DNA of 64,000 nt from Halalkalicoccus sp. NIPERK01 (GCF_030287405.1 NZ_JASVVV010000004.1:200081-264080); one strand, 5' to 3'. Positions 14,933 through 24,120 are shown, numbered from the stretch's first letter. Notes: generated by a model not told the origin, from the letters alone. A program made the numbers and translations.

Positions 14933-15177
14933 TCACCGCTCGCGGAGGTACCGCCGACGAGCAGCACGACGAGGACCGATCGTGCGAGTCCGTCGACGGC
15001 GTCGAGCACGTCGAGCGTCCCGAGCGTAGATCCGACGATCACGTACCAGAGGACGATCTGCCCCGCCGTAAACGGGATTCCGACCGCGTAGAGCAGCGGC
15101 CGGCGGTAGTCCACGAGTACGGGGGCGATCCCGCCGAAGAAGCCCGGTCCCGCGAGGCGGAAACCCGTCCGAAGCAC
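14933..15177 (-). pseudogene. Small membrane protein gene, apparently frameshifted near its end
   Basis: From the GTG at 15177 the frame encodes a two-to-three-segment membrane protein (MLRTGFRLAGPGFFGGIAPV...TAGQIVLWYVIVG...SVLVVLLVGG). It then runs without a stop into the antisense of the regulator gene. A one-base shift around 14950 instead gives RRYLRER followed by TGA at 14933, a basic C-terminus that suits such a protein. The reading frame is therefore probably disrupted by a single-base indel, or the sequence has an error there. Function unknown. Confidence 0.45.
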
Positions 15178-15207
15178 GAAATCGGACGACCGCCGCGAAC
15201 CCCGGCC

Positions 15208-16614
15208 TCACGCCAGTTGCTCGCCGACGAGTCGATCCGCGCGGGCGATGAACGCCGCTCGCTCGCCCTCGGGAACCGTCGCGCCGGCGGCGACGTCGTG
15301 GCCGCCGCCGTCGCCGCCGACGGCGCGGGCGGCGGTCCCGACCACCGCCGAGAGGTCGAGCCCCCGGCGGACGAGGGCGTGGGTTCCCCGGGCCGACACC
15401 TTCGCGCTCCCGTCGTCCTTCTCGGCGAAGGCGACGATCGGTTTCCCCGGGTCGGCGCCGTCGGACCCGAGCGCCATCCCCGCGACGATGCCGACGATCG
15501 TCTCGGGGATCCGGTCCTCGGCGTCGAACCACTGGAGGTTCGTCTCGCGGGTGATCCCCATCGATCTCACCAGACGCAACCCCGCCGAGAGGTTGCGCCG
15601 GTGGTTCTTCAACAACTCGCGGGCCGCATCGAGCGCGCCCTCGCGGTCGCCCAGACAGACCGCGAGCCCCACGTCGGCGCGTTCGTAGCGCGCGGTGGCG
15701 TTGAGCAGCGTCGAAAACTCGCTCGCGTCCCGGAGTTCGGTCCCCGGTTGCTCGCGCGCGAGGGTGTGGGTCGTCCCGATCAACCCGTCGATCCGCTCGC
15801 TCGGAACGCCGCTCGCGACCGCCCGCCGGACGAGCGCGCTCGCGACCGTTCGCTTCTCGTCGTCCGCCAGATCGGCCCAACAGCGCCACTCGCCCCCTTC
15901 ACGGAGGTCGATGTCGAGGTCGTCGAGGAACCTGAGGGTGCCGTTCGCGTCGCCCGAGATCCCCGGGATCCCGACGTCGCTCGTGTACTCCAGAAGCTTC
16001 GGGAGGGGGCGCGTCTGGGTGCCGTACAGCGCGAGGTCCGTGGCGGTATCCAGCACGCCCGCTTCGACGCCCTCTCTCACGACCGCCGCGTTCGCACCGA
16101 CGAGTTCGCCGTCGCTCGACTGCATGTCGCCGACCGCCCCGACGACCGCCAGCGCCGCGAGGTCCCGGTTCGCGGGACCACCCAACGCGCGCGCGAGGAG
16201 GTACGCCGTCCCCGCACCCGAGAGCTCAGTCGCTCCGTTCAGCCCCTCCAGAAGCGGGTTGCAGTGGAACTCGGTCTCTGCGTCCGCGGGCTGGTGGTGA
16301 TCGCAGATCACGGGCGTGAACGCGCCGCGGTCCTCGTGCTCGGCGATCAGGTCGAGTTGGCCGCTGCCGAAGTCGGTGAAGAGGACGGTCCCGAACCCGC
16401 TCTCGGCGATCTCCTCCAACGCCTCGGCGTCGAGCTGGTTGGCGAACGTCGCCTCGAACGGAATCCCCGCGCGTTCGAGCGCGCTCGCCGCGATCCCCGC
16501 GCTCGCCAGTCCGTCGGCATCGATGTGCGAGGCCAGCAGCACCCCCTCGGCCCGGGCTATCCGCTCCGCACAGGCGCTCGCGCGCGCGTCGAGTTCGGGG
16601 ACCGGTCCGACCAT
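15208..16614 (-). CDS. DHH-family single-strand exonuclease (RecJ/GAN-like)
   Basis: 468 residues. DHH phosphoesterase motifs are in order: HIDADGLASAG (about 30), FTDFGSGQ (about 78), CDHHQP (about 103), GAVGDMQ (about 158). A C-terminal DHHA1 domain contains the glycine-rich GGDGGGHDVAAGA. The family includes RecJ and the archaeal GINS-associated nuclease GAN, which acts on single-stranded DNA or RNA with manganese. The start at 16614 is preceded by a TATA box at 16641. The choice between repair and replisome roles is open. Confidence 0.87.
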   Translation of the reverse strand: MVGPVPELDARASACAERIARAEGVLLASHIDADGLASAGIAASALERAGIPFEATFANQLDAEALEEIAESGFGTVLFTDFGSGQLDLIAEHEDRGAFTPVICDHHQPADAETEFHCNPLLEGLNGATELSGAGTAYLLARALGGPANRDLAALAVVGAVGDMQSSDGELVGANAAVVREGVEAGVLDTATDLALYGTQTRPLPKLLEYTSDVGIPGISGDANGTLRFLDDLDIDLREGGEWRCWADLADDEKRTVASALVRRAVASGVPSERIDGLIGTTHTLAREQPGTELRDASEFSTLLNATARYERADVGLAVCLGDREGALDAARELLKNHRRNLSAGLRLVRSMGITRETNLQWFDAEDRIPETIVGIVAGMALGSDGADPGKPIVAFAEKDDGSAKVSARGTHALVRRGLDLSAVVGTAARAVGGDGGGHDVAAGATVPEGERAAFIARADRLVGEQLA

Positions 16615-16640
16615 CTACGCTCCGTTGGCCCGTCACCGAG

Positions 16641-16646
16641 TATAAA
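16641..16646 (-). promoter_or_regulatory. TATA box of the DHH nuclease gene
   Basis: TTTATA on the minus strand lies 27-32 bases before the ATG at 16614, consistent with a leaderless transcript. Confidence 0.5.
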
Positions 16647-16698
16647 CTTCCGGAGTGGAGCGGTGGCGGTTTACCTCCCGGCCGGCCTACCCTTCCGT

Positions 16699-17028
16699 AT
16701 GCCCTCGAACTCGCTCGTCTCGGTCCTCGTGAAACTGCTGGTCGTGGGGCTGCTGGCGATCACGCTCGTCTCGACGTACCTCACGAGCCGGCAGTCCGGC
16801 CCCGTCGCGGCGCTCCCGAGCCTGATCGGCGTCTACGTCACGCTCGTCCTCGCGGTCGGCGTCTTCGCCACGAGCCTGCTCGACCCCCGCTTTCAGGTCG
16901 CGTTCGCGCTCGGCATCGCCGCCCTCGGCGTCTCGCTGTACGTCACCGGGAGCGCCCTCGTCGGCGCCCTGCTGGCGGCCGTTGGCCTGTTCGCGCTGGG
17001 GACGAAGGGCCGCGAACTCGCCCGATAG
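16699..17028 (+). CDS. Hypothetical membrane protein
   Basis: 109 residues with four hydrophobic segments: LVKLLVVGLLAITLVSTYL, LIGVYVTLVLAVGVFATSLL, VAFALGIAALGVSLYVTGS and ALVGALLAAVGLFALG. No known family recognised. It lies divergent from the DHH nuclease and 36 bases before the S66 peptidase gene on the same strand. Confidence 0.65.
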   Translation: MPSNSLVSVLVKLLVVGLLAITLVSTYLTSRQSGPVAALPSLIGVYVTLVLAVGVFATSLLDPRFQVAFALGIAALGVSLYVTGSALVGALLAAVGLFALGTKGRELAR

Positions 17029-17064
17029 CGAAACCGGGAAACGCCGGCCCGCCGTCGCGCCGGT

Positions 17065-18081
17065 ATGGACGCCGCCTACCCGCCGCCGGTCGAACGGGGC
17101 GACACGGTCGCGGTGATCGCCCCCTCGCACGCCGCCCCCCGGGGCGCGCTCTCCCGGGGGATCGGACGCCTCCGCTCGTTCGACCTCGACGTGGAGGTCT
17201 TCGACACCGCGACCCGCACGACCGACTGGCTCCGCGCCAATCCCGGGGCGCGCGCCGAGGATGTCCACCGGGCGTTCGAGCGCGAGGATATCCGAGGAAT
17301 TATCGCCGCGTTCGGCGGCAACGACCAGCTCCGGATGCTCCCCCATCTCGATCCCGAGCGCGTTCGTGAGAACCCCACGCGCTTTTTCGGCGCGAGCGAC
17401 AACACCCACCTGCACCTGTTTCTCGACGACCTGGGGATCGTCTCGTTTTACGGCGCTCAGCTGTTTCCCGATCTGGTCGCCGACCCGCGGATGCGCCCCT
17501 CCACCCGCGGGTGGGTCGAGCGCGCCCTGTTCGAGACGCCCTTCGGCCCGCTCTCGCCCGCCGAGGGGTGGACCGACGAGTACTACGACATCGAGAGCGA
17601 CATGCCCCGGACGTGGTTCGACGGCGAGGGGTGGCACTGGCACAACGCCGATGAACGGACGTTCACCGCGCCCGTGATCGGCGGCTGTCTCGCCATGCTC
17701 GAATCCCAACTGCTGACCGACACGCCCTACTTCACCCGCCAGACCTGCGAGGGGCGGATCCTCGCGGTCGAGACCTCCGGGGAGACCCCCGAGGCCGCGG
17801 TGGTTGAGCGGTTCCTGATGGCGCTCGGCGAGCGGGGCATCCTCGATGCCTGCGAGGCGCTCGTCGTCGGCAAGCCCGAGACACCCGGGGCTGGAGAACG
17901 CGAGGAGTACCGCCGCCGCCAGCGCCGGACCGTCGCCGCGACGGTCGACGAGTACGAACCCGACCTCCCGGTCGTCTTCGATCTGGACTTCGGCCACGCC
18001 GCGCCGGACCTCCCCCTGCCGCTGGGCGCGCCCATGACGGTCGATACGGGCGCGCGCGAGATCCGATTCACCCGGTCGTGA
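17065..18081 (+). CDS. S66-family peptidase (LD-carboxypeptidase/MccF-like)
   Basis: 338 residues. N-terminal GDTVAVIAPSHAAPRG is the family opening. The nucleophile serine is expected in FFGASDNTHLHLF (about 112-118). The Glu is in VETSGETPEAAVVERFL and the His in FGHAAPDLPLPLGAPM, completing the Ser-Glu-His triad. Characterised relatives cleave the murein LD-peptide bond or the acyl-sulfamate of microcin C. Since archaea lack murein, a detoxifying or peptide-processing role is more likely, but this is inferred. Confidence 0.85.
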   Translation: MDAAYPPPVERGDTVAVIAPSHAAPRGALSRGIGRLRSFDLDVEVFDTATRTTDWLRANPGARAEDVHRAFEREDIRGIIAAFGGNDQLRMLPHLDPERVRENPTRFFGASDNTHLHLFLDDLGIVSFYGAQLFPDLVADPRMRPSTRGWVERALFETPFGPLSPAEGWTDEYYDIESDMPRTWFDGEGWHWHNADERTFTAPVIGGCLAMLESQLLTDTPYFTRQTCEGRILAVETSGETPEAAVVERFLMALGERGILDACEALVVGKPETPGAGEREEYRRRQRRTVAATVDEYEPDLPVVFDLDFGHAAPDLPLPLGAPMTVDTGAREIRFTRS

Positions 18082-18185
18082 CCTCGGCGGGATCTCGTAG
18101 CCACCCGGCTATGTCGCCTCCCGAGAGCCGACGCCGTGGTTCGATCCCCGGGCGGGAACTCTCCTGACTGCTACGAGAATCTCTC

Positions 18186-18929
18186 TCACTCCCGATAGCT
18201 CGGCGCCGCCCGCTCTACCACGCCACAGGCCAGTTCCTCGAAGTCCGCGTTCTCGGGGACGGCGTCGACCGCGATCCCCTCGCGTTCGGCGGTCGCGCGG
18301 GTCGGCTCGCCGATCGCGCCGACGACGGCGGTGGAGAGGCCCGCGATCGCCTCCTCGCGCAGGTCGCGCTCGTCGGTGGCCGCGAGAAAGTGCTCGACCG
18401 TCAGCGAGGAGGTAAACAGCGCCCCCTCCAGTTCGCCCGCGGCGGCCCGCTCGACGGAGACGCCCGACTCGGGCGGGCGAACCAGCCTGTAGAGGACCGT
18501 CTCGTGGACGAACGCGCCCGCGTCGTTCAGCCCCTCGGTGAGGACCGGACTGCCGTGGTCCGAGCGGGCGACCTCGACGCGCGCGCCCGCGACCTCCCCG
18601 TCCAGCGCGCGGACGAGGCCGACTGAGGAGAACTCCTCGGGGATCAGATCCACGTCGTAGCCCGCCTCCCGGAGCGCTCTGGCTGTTCTATCGCCGATCG
18701 CACAGACCGTCCCCGACGGGGTCCACCCCTCCGCCCGTGCCAACTCGACGCCGGTCTTGCTCGTCAGGATCGTATAGTCGCCGTCCGCCCGTGGACTCGC
18801 TCCCGTCGGCTCGACCGCGAGCATCGGATCGGCTATCGGATCCGCGCCGAGCGCCTCCAAAAGCTCGACCGCCTCCGCGAGCCGTTCGTCGTCGGGTCGA
18901 AAGACCGCGATCCGGGTCTCCTGGGTCAT
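18186..18929 (-). CDS. hemD: Uroporphyrinogen-III synthase
   Basis: 247 residues with the loosely conserved HemD fold: RIAVFRPDDERLAEAVELLEALGADPIADP at the N-terminus, TILTSKTGVELA and the second-domain LFTSSLTVEHFL. It closes hydroxymethylbilane with ring D inversion to uroporphyrinogen III. The start overlaps the cobA stop by 4 bases (ATGA). Its place at the end of hemC-cobA-hemD strongly supports the call. Confidence 0.88.
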   Translation of the reverse strand: MTQETRIAVFRPDDERLAEAVELLEALGADPIADPMLAVEPTGASPRADGDYTILTSKTGVELARAEGWTPSGTVCAIGDRTARALREAGYDVDLIPEEFSSVGLVRALDGEVAGARVEVARSDHGSPVLTEGLNDAGAFVHETVLYRLVRPPESGVSVERAAAGELEGALFTSSLTVEHFLAATDERDLREEAIAGLSTAVVGAIGEPTRATAEREGIAVDAVPENADFEELACGVVERAAPSYRE

Positions 18930-19660
18930 TTCTCGCCCTCCCCATAGAGCCCCGCGACCCCGCCGATCACCGTCACCGCGGGCGGTTCGATCCCCTCGTC
19001 GTCGCGCACCGAGACGATCGTTTCGAGCGTTCCGACCACTGCCCGCCCGTCGGGCCAGGTGCCGCGTTCGACCAGCGCGACGGGCGTCTCGGGGTCCATC
19101 CCCGCCTCGCGAAGCGCCCGGGTGTACTCGGGGAGCTTACCGACGCCCATCAGCACGACGATCGTTCCCCCCGTCGCCGCGAGCGCCCCCCAGTCGACCG
19201 CCGACTCCCCCTTCGTGGGGTCCTCGTGGCCGGTGACGAACGACACACTCGAAGCGTGATCGCGGTGGGTGACGGGAATCCCGAAGACGGCGGGCGCCGC
19301 GATCGCGGAGGTGATCCCGGGGACCACTTCCACGGGGATCCCGCGCTCGCGGAGGTACCGTCGCTCCTCGCCGCCGCGCCCGAAGACGAACGGATCGCCG
19401 CCCTTCAGCCGGACCACCCGCTGGCCCTCGCGGGCGAGTTCGGCAAGGCGCTCGTTGATCTCTGCCTGGCCCGTTCGCTCCCCGCCCGCACGCTTGCCGA
19501 CGTCCTCGCGCTTTCCCTCGGGGATCGATTCGATGATCTCGGGACCCGGAAGCTTGTCGTGGAGAACCACGTCGGCCTCCTCGATCAGGCGTTTTGCCTT
19601 CACCGTCAGGAGTTCGGGGTCGCCGGGGCCGCTTCCCACCAGGTAGACGGTTCCGGTCAT
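18926..19660 (-). CDS. cobA: Uroporphyrinogen-III C-methyltransferase
   Basis: 244 residues. SUMT motifs are clear: VGSGPGDPELLTVKA, VVRLKGGDPFVFGRGGEE, VPGITSAIAAPAVFGIPVTHR and IVVLMGV. It uses S-adenosylmethionine to methylate uroporphyrinogen III at C2 and C7, giving precorrin-2, the branch point to siroheme, cobalamin and the archaeal alternative heme route. The start and stop each overlap a neighbour by 4 bases, so the three hem genes are translationally coupled. Confidence 0.93.
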   Translation of the reverse strand: MTGTVYLVGSGPGDPELLTVKAKRLIEEADVVLHDKLPGPEIIESIPEGKREDVGKRAGGERTGQAEINERLAELAREGQRVVRLKGGDPFVFGRGGEERRYLRERGIPVEVVPGITSAIAAPAVFGIPVTHRDHASSVSFVTGHEDPTKGESAVDWGALAATGGTIVVLMGVGKLPEYTRALREAGMDPETPVALVERGTWPDGRAVVGTLETIVSVRDDEGIEPPAVTVIGGVAGLYGEGEK

Positions 19661-20781
19661 CCCTCGTCCTCGCCCTCCGTCCGCTCCGTGTCGGTCTCCC
19701 CCTCGCCGGCCTCGCGTTTGGCCTCCTCGATCAGGTCGCGCGCGCCCCGGTCGGCGAGTTCCTCCGCGAGGTCGCGGGCGGTCTCGGCGTGGCGTTCGAC
19801 GGGCAAGTCCCGCGTCACCGAGACGGTCGGCTCGCCCCCTCTGGCGAGCACCTGTACGCGCGTGCGGACGTGTTCGCCCTGGATCACCGCGTGGATCCCG
19901 ATCGGCGCGACACAGCCCCCGCCGAGACTCGCCAGGACGGAGCGCTCGACGGTCGTCTCGACGCGGGTCCGGGGGTGGTCGATCGCGCCGTTGACCTCGC
20001 GGGCGAGGTCGTCGTCCTCCATCGTCACCGCGAGCGCCCCCTGTCCGGCGGCGGGGACGAACGTTTCTACGGGGAGCTCCCTCGTCGGGACCTCCCGATC
20101 CAGCCCCGAACGTTCCAGCCCGGCCGCGGCGAGCACGATCGCGTCGAACGACTCCTCGCGCCCGAACGCGCGGCGCTCGCGCTCGGAGAGCCCCTCGACC
20201 CACTCCTCCGGTCGGGAGTCGAACTCGGGTTCGGCGTCCGGGTCGGCCTTTCGCTCCTCGTCGGCGGCCACCCGCCGGTCGTACTCCTCGTTGAGCGACT
20301 TCGAGAGCAGCTTCTCGACGCGGGTGTCGACGTTTCCTCGGAGGGGCTCGACGGTCAGGTCGGGCCGCTGTGCGAGCAGCTGTGCCCCCCGCCGGAGGCT
20401 GCCGGTGCCGACGGTCGCGCCCTCGGGGAGCTCTTCGAGGGTCGCCCCCTCGGGGGTCACGAGCCGGTCGCCCGCCGCCGCCCGTTGGGGGATGGCGGCG
20501 ACGACCAGTCGGGAGTCCTCCGTGGGCATGTCCTTCATCGAGTGGATCGCGCCGTCGACCTCCCCTTTCAGGACCTCCTCGTCGAGGCTGCGGACGAACG
20601 CCCCGGTCTTGCCGAGCCGGTGGATGAGTTCGTCGCGGATCCGGTCGCCGGTCGTCTCGACCGTGACGAGTTCGACCTCCCGGCGACGCCCCGAGAGCGC
20701 CCGCTTGACCGTCTCGGCCTGGGCGAGCGCGAGGTCCGACCCGCGCGTCGCCAGCCGAATCGGGTCCGATCGCGTGGTCAT
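19657..20781 (-). CDS. hemC: Porphobilinogen deaminase (hydroxymethylbilane synthase)
   Basis: 374 residues from the ATG at 20781; the earlier in-frame ATG overlaps the TATA box. Motifs are IRLATRGSDLALAQAE, VDGAIHSMKDMPTE, and the cofactor-attachment cysteine in GGGCVAPIGIHA. A low-complexity acidic segment (EERKADPDAEPEFDSRPEE, about 180-200) is an insertion relative to bacterial enzymes. It condenses four porphobilinogens to hydroxymethylbilane. First gene of hemC-cobA-hemD. Confidence 0.94.
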   Translation of the reverse strand: MTTRSDPIRLATRGSDLALAQAETVKRALSGRRREVELVTVETTGDRIRDELIHRLGKTGAFVRSLDEEVLKGEVDGAIHSMKDMPTEDSRLVVAAIPQRAAAGDRLVTPEGATLEELPEGATVGTGSLRRGAQLLAQRPDLTVEPLRGNVDTRVEKLLSKSLNEEYDRRVAADEERKADPDAEPEFDSRPEEWVEGLSERERRAFGREESFDAIVLAAAGLERSGLDREVPTRELPVETFVPAAGQGALAVTMEDDDLAREVNGAIDHPRTRVETTVERSVLASLGGGCVAPIGIHAVIQGEHVRTRVQVLARGGEPTVSVTRDLPVERHAETARDLAEELADRGARDLIEEAKREAGEGETDTERTEGEDEG

Positions 20782-20805
20782 GTCCGGGTTTCGGCTCCCG
20801 ACGCA

Positions 20806-20813
20806 CATATACT
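20806..20813 (-). promoter_or_regulatory. TATA box of hemC-cobA-hemD
   Basis: AGTATATG on the minus strand, 25-32 bases before the hemC ATG at 20781. Confidence 0.5.
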
Positions 20814-20896
20814 GCCTGTTGTCTCCTCCGTCCCGGAGAAGTGTTGCCAGATGTTCATTTACGCACCCTTATCCCGTCAGCAGTTTTGGACAACGC

Positions 20897-21550
20897 ATGG
20901 GAACGATCGCTGAACTCACGATACCGGCCGCGGAGTTCGCGCTGCGGGACACCCTAGCCGACGTCCCCAGCGTGGAGTTCGAGATCGAGCGCGTCGCGGC
21001 CCACGGCGAGGGGCGTCTCATCCCCTTCGTCTGGGTCCGCACCGCGGAGTTCGAGACCTTCGAGGAGGCGCTGGCCGAGGATCCGACCGTCGACGGGGTC
21101 GAGTGTCTCTCCGAACTCGACGCCGAACGGCTCTATCGCATGGACTGGGTCGACTCGATCCACCCGGTCGGCGCCATCCTCGAGGCCGACTCGACGATCC
21201 TCTCGGCGACCGGCACCGACGGCCAGTGGCGGCTTCGCATCCTCTTTCCCGACCGGGGGGCGCTCTCGGAGACGTACGATCGCTGTCGACGCGCCGGCAT
21301 CGACTTCGACGTCAGCAGCATCTACGATCTCGAAGGGAACCGCCGCGGCCAGTACAGCCTCACGAAGGAGCAACACGACACGCTCGTCGAGGGCGTCGAA
21401 CGCGGCTACTACAACGTCCCCCGCGACCTCACCCTCGGCGAGTTCGCCGAGAGCCTCGACGTCTCACACCAGGCGCTCTCGGAGCGACTGCGCCGGGGTC
21501 ACCGCAACCTCATCGAGTCCGCGCTGATCACCGGGCCGACCGAAGAATAA
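20897..21550 (+). CDS. Bacterio-opsin-activator-type HTH regulator (paralogue of 14272)
   Basis: 217 residues, collinear with the protein at 14272. It shares the opening AELTIPAAEFALRDTL, the central LYRMDWVDSIHPVGAILE and LRILFPDRGALSETYDRC, and the HTH_10 domain LTKEQHDTLVEGVERGYYNVPRDLTLGEFAESLDVSHQALSERLRRG. The start ATG at 20897 aligns with the paralogue start. It is divergent from hemC with 115 bases between the starts, so a role at that promoter is possible but not shown. Confidence 0.88.
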   Translation: MGTIAELTIPAAEFALRDTLADVPSVEFEIERVAAHGEGRLIPFVWVRTAEFETFEEALAEDPTVDGVECLSELDAERLYRMDWVDSIHPVGAILEADSTILSATGTDGQWRLRILFPDRGALSETYDRCRRAGIDFDVSSIYDLEGNRRGQYSLTKEQHDTLVEGVERGYYNVPRDLTLGEFAESLDVSHQALSERLRRGHRNLIESALITGPTEE

Positions 21551-21571
21551 CGAAAACCGCGTGTCGATGGC

Positions 21572-21958
21572 CTACCGACGGGTGTCGTCGTCGTCCAGCA
21601 GTCCGTCGTCGTCGTCATCCAGCAGTCCATCGTCGTCCGTGGTGCCCGTCCCGCCCGTCGGCGTGTTGGCACCCGAGCCGGCCGTGCTGCCGGTACCGGT
21701 GGTTCCGGTTCCGGCCGTGGTGGCCGATCCGAGTCGAACCGCGTCGTCGTCGACCGACGCGACGGACTCCGACTGCAACGGGTAGGTGTCCTCGTCGCGG
21801 TCCTCCCAACCGAGTTTCGACTTGATCTTGTCCGTCAACCCGGGGTCCGGGTCGACGTAGGCGGTCCCGTGTTCGACGTCCGCGATGATGCCGACCTCAT
21901 CGCCCTGGTCGTTGACGACGGTCTTGCCCTCGTCGTCCTCGGTGAAGTTGTGTGCCAT
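21572..21958 (-). CDS. PRC-barrel-like protein with acidic low-complexity tail
   Basis: 128 residues. The N-terminal 75 residues (FTEDDEGKTVVNDQGDEVGIIADVEHGTAYVDPDPG) form a PRC-barrel/DUF2171-like beta domain. The rest is Gly/Thr-rich (TAGTGTTGTGSTAGSG), then two copies of DDDDGLLDDDDD-like acidic repeat. Such proteins are common in haloarchaea and may bind RNA or membranes; function is not established. Confidence 0.75.
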   Translation of the reverse strand: MAHNFTEDDEGKTVVNDQGDEVGIIADVEHGTAYVDPDPGLTDKIKSKLGWEDRDEDTYPLQSESVASVDDDAVRLGSATTAGTGTTGTGSTAGSGANTPTGGTGTTDDDGLLDDDDDGLLDDDDTRR

Positions 21959-22016
21959 CGCATCACCCGCTACTCCCGGATTCGGCTTGCTGGTCGTGCT
22001 TGCATCCGCAGCCCGT

Positions 22017-22754
22017 TTATCCGCGATCTAGCCGTACGGGCAGGGCGGCCTGCCGACGATAGAGGTAGTACGCCGCCACCGGCGGCTGGAGCACGGTCAG
22101 GAGGAGGCTCGCGAACGCCAGCGCGAGGTACAGCGCGGGGTTGGGCCGCCAGTCGGCACCGGAGTTGCGGAGGTAGACCGCGTCCCGGTAGATCCCGACC
22201 GGGAACGCCGCGAGGGTGAGTCCGCCCGCGAGCGCCGGAACGGCGACGACGAGCGGCGGCAACGCGAGGACGTACGCGAGCAGGGCGATCGGGACCCCCG
22301 TGAGCGCCCCGCCGAGCGAGGCGGCGACGAGGACCCACCAGCCGTCCCACCCCGGCGCGACGGGTACCCGGTCGTGGCGGCGATAGAGGTACAGCAGGCC
22401 GAAGACGGGCGCGGAGAGCACCAGCGCGCCGAGCGCGTACGCGTTCCCCCACGGTCGCCACAGCCGTTGCCGACGGAGCCGTCTCGCGTCCATGAGGACA
22501 CAGACCGGCACGCCGACCCGGATCAGGACGCCGGCGGCGCTCGCGAGGGCGAGCAGCAGCCGGCCCACGCGCGTGTCGGGGTGCTCGGCCAGCAGGCCGA
22601 CGATTCCGACGCCGATCACCGCCGGGAGCGAGAGCAACAGGCCCTCCAGTAGCCTGTACCACGTCCCGTCGGTCGGGGACTCGCGGGCGGGCCCGCCGGC
22701 GCGAGTCGACGGCGTCCGAACGGCCACGGCCGGCGGTAGCGGCCCGCGGGCCAT
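22017..22754 (-). CDS. Hypothetical multi-pass membrane protein
   Basis: 245 residues with about six hydrophobic segments, for example LLEGLLLSLPAVIGVGIVGLL, AAGVLIRVGVPVCVLMDA, AYALGALVLSAPVFGLLYLY, LGGALTGVPIALLAYVL and LYLALAFASLLLTVLQ. Repeated LYRRHDR/YLYRRQ basic loops are visible. The start abuts the hemL stop, so it is probably cotranscribed. Family not recognised. Confidence 0.7.
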   Translation of the reverse strand: MARGPLPPAVAVRTPSTRAGGPARESPTDGTWYRLLEGLLLSLPAVIGVGIVGLLAEHPDTRVGRLLLALASAAGVLIRVGVPVCVLMDARRLRRQRLWRPWGNAYALGALVLSAPVFGLLYLYRRHDRVPVAPGWDGWWVLVAASLGGALTGVPIALLAYVLALPPLVVAVPALAGGLTLAAFPVGIYRDAVYLRNSGADWRPNPALYLALAFASLLLTVLQPPVAAYYLYRRQAALPVRLDRG

Positions 22755-24095
22755 CTACAGGGCGTGTTTGTACGCCTCAAGGGTCTCCTCGACGTCCTCC
22801 TCCGTGTGGGCGTCGCTCACGAACTGGGCCTCGAACCCGTTCTGGCTGAGGAAGACGCCCTGATCGAACATCGCGGGCCAGAGCAGACGGTTCCAGCGCT
22901 CGATCTCGGTGTTTCCGACATCCGCGCCCGTCTTCGGACAGTGCGTGTAGCGCGCACAGTCGGTGCGCTGCTCACAGCCCGACTCGCAGTGGCTCTCGCT
23001 CTCGACGGGCGCCTCACGAGTAAAGAGCACCTTGAAGACGCTGTCGGTTCCCGCCACCGTGTACTCGGGGGCCTGATCCGCACAGATGTCGGTCAGCCCC
23101 GACCGCAACTGCTCACCCAGGTCGTTGACGTGGTCGTAGACGCCGTTCTCGGCGGCGTATTTCAGCGTTTCCAACCCGGCGGCCATCGTCACCGGATGCC
23201 CCGAGAACGTCCCCGCCTGGAAGACGTCGCCCGAGGGGGTAAAGGACTCGACGACCTCCGCGCGCCCGCCGATCGCGCCGACCGGGAATCCACCCCCGAC
23301 GATCTTCCCGAAGGTCGTCAGATCGGGCGTGACGTCGAACCGCCCCTGTGCGCAGGCCAGGCCGCCGACCCGGAAGCCGGTGATGACCTCGTCGAAAACG
23401 AGCAGGGAACCGTGTTCGCGGGTCAGTTTCCGGAGCGTCTCGTGGTAGCCATCGACGGGGGAGACGATCCCCTTGTTCGCCAGGATCGGCTCGACGAGCA
23501 CGCCCGCGATCTCCCCGCCGCGCTCCTCGAAGACTCGCTCTACGGTTTCGGTGTCGTTGAACGGCACCGGGATGGTGTGCTCGGCAAAGGAGTCGGGGAC
23601 GCCCTTCGAACTCGGCGCGGGACTCTCGGGGTCGCCCTCGACCAGCGTCGACTCCTGGGCGCCGTGATACCCGCCCTGCATGACGACGATCTTCTCCCTC
23701 CCCGTGTAGCCCCGCGCGAGGCGCACCGCCGAAACGGTCGCCTCGGTACCCGAGTTCACGAACCGGATCTTCTCGACCGAGGGGACGTGGCGGGCGACGA
23801 ACTCCGCGAGTTCGACCTCGATCTCGGTGGGTGCGCCGTACATCGGCCCGGCGCTGGCCTGCTTTTGAACTGCTGACTGGACGGGTTGGGGAAGGTCGTG
23901 GCCCAGAAGCAGGGGCCCGAGGCCCATCACCCAGTCGATATACCGGTTTCCGTCGGCGTCGATGACGTGGCCTCCGTCGCCGCGCTCGACGAAGAAGGGG
24001 TACGGCTGGATCGCTGCGCGAACCGGGGAGTTCACCCCGCCCGGCAGGACGGAGAGCGCCCGGTCGTAGAGGTCGCGCGAGTCCTCGAGGGTCAT
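22755..24095 (-). CDS. hemL: Glutamate-1-semialdehyde 2,1-aminomutase
   Basis: 446 residues. It is a class III PLP aminotransferase fold with the Schiff-base lysine in [18 protein letters not shown] and the cofactor aspartate in [12 protein letters not shown]; the N-terminal region [21 protein letters not shown] is diagnostic. It converts glutamate semialdehyde to 5-aminolevulinate in the C5 tetrapyrrole route. A Cys-rich insert ([18 protein letters not shown]) near residues 375-392 is unusual and may bind metal. It sits between the tup/modE genes and the membrane gene. Confidence 0.95.
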   Translation of the reverse strand: MTLEDSRDLYDRALSVLPGGVNSPVRAAIQPYPFFVERGDGGHVIDADGNRYIDWVMGLGPLLLGHDLPQPVQSAVQKQASAGPMYGAPTEIEVELAEFVARHVPSVEKIRFVNSGTEATVSAVRLARGYTGREKIVVMQGGYHGAQESTLVEGDPESPAPSSKGVPDSFAEHTIPVPFNDTETVERVFEERGGEIAGVLVEPILANKGIVSPVDGYHETLRKLTREHGSLLVFDEVITGFRVGGLACAQGRFDVTPDLTTFGKIVGGGFPVGAIGGRAEVVESFTPSGDVFQAGTFSGHPVTMAAGLETLKYAAENGVYDHVNDLGEQLRSGLTDICADQAPEYTVAGTDSVFKVLFTREAPVESESHCESGCEQRTDCARYTHCPKTGADVGNTEIERWNRLLWPAMFDQGVFLSQNGFEAQFVSDAHTEEDVEETLEAYKHAL

Positions 24096-24120
24096 ACCCG
24101 CGCTTGGTCGCCGAGGTTCA

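Noticed and set aside
15217-17028. 603-codon plus-strand frame opposite the DHH nuclease
   Set aside because: Shadow; only the last 109 codons, in a membrane protein, look real.
18101-18165. tRNA-like T-arm GGTTCGATCC at 18138 with a partly pairing acceptor-like segment
   Set aside because: The distance is too short for a cloverleaf and no D or anticodon arm can be drawn.
18737-21550. 937-codon plus-strand frame across hemD, cobA and hemC
   Set aside because: Only its last 217 codons, from 20897, are a real gene (Bat-like); the rest is antisense Ser/Arg-rich shadow.
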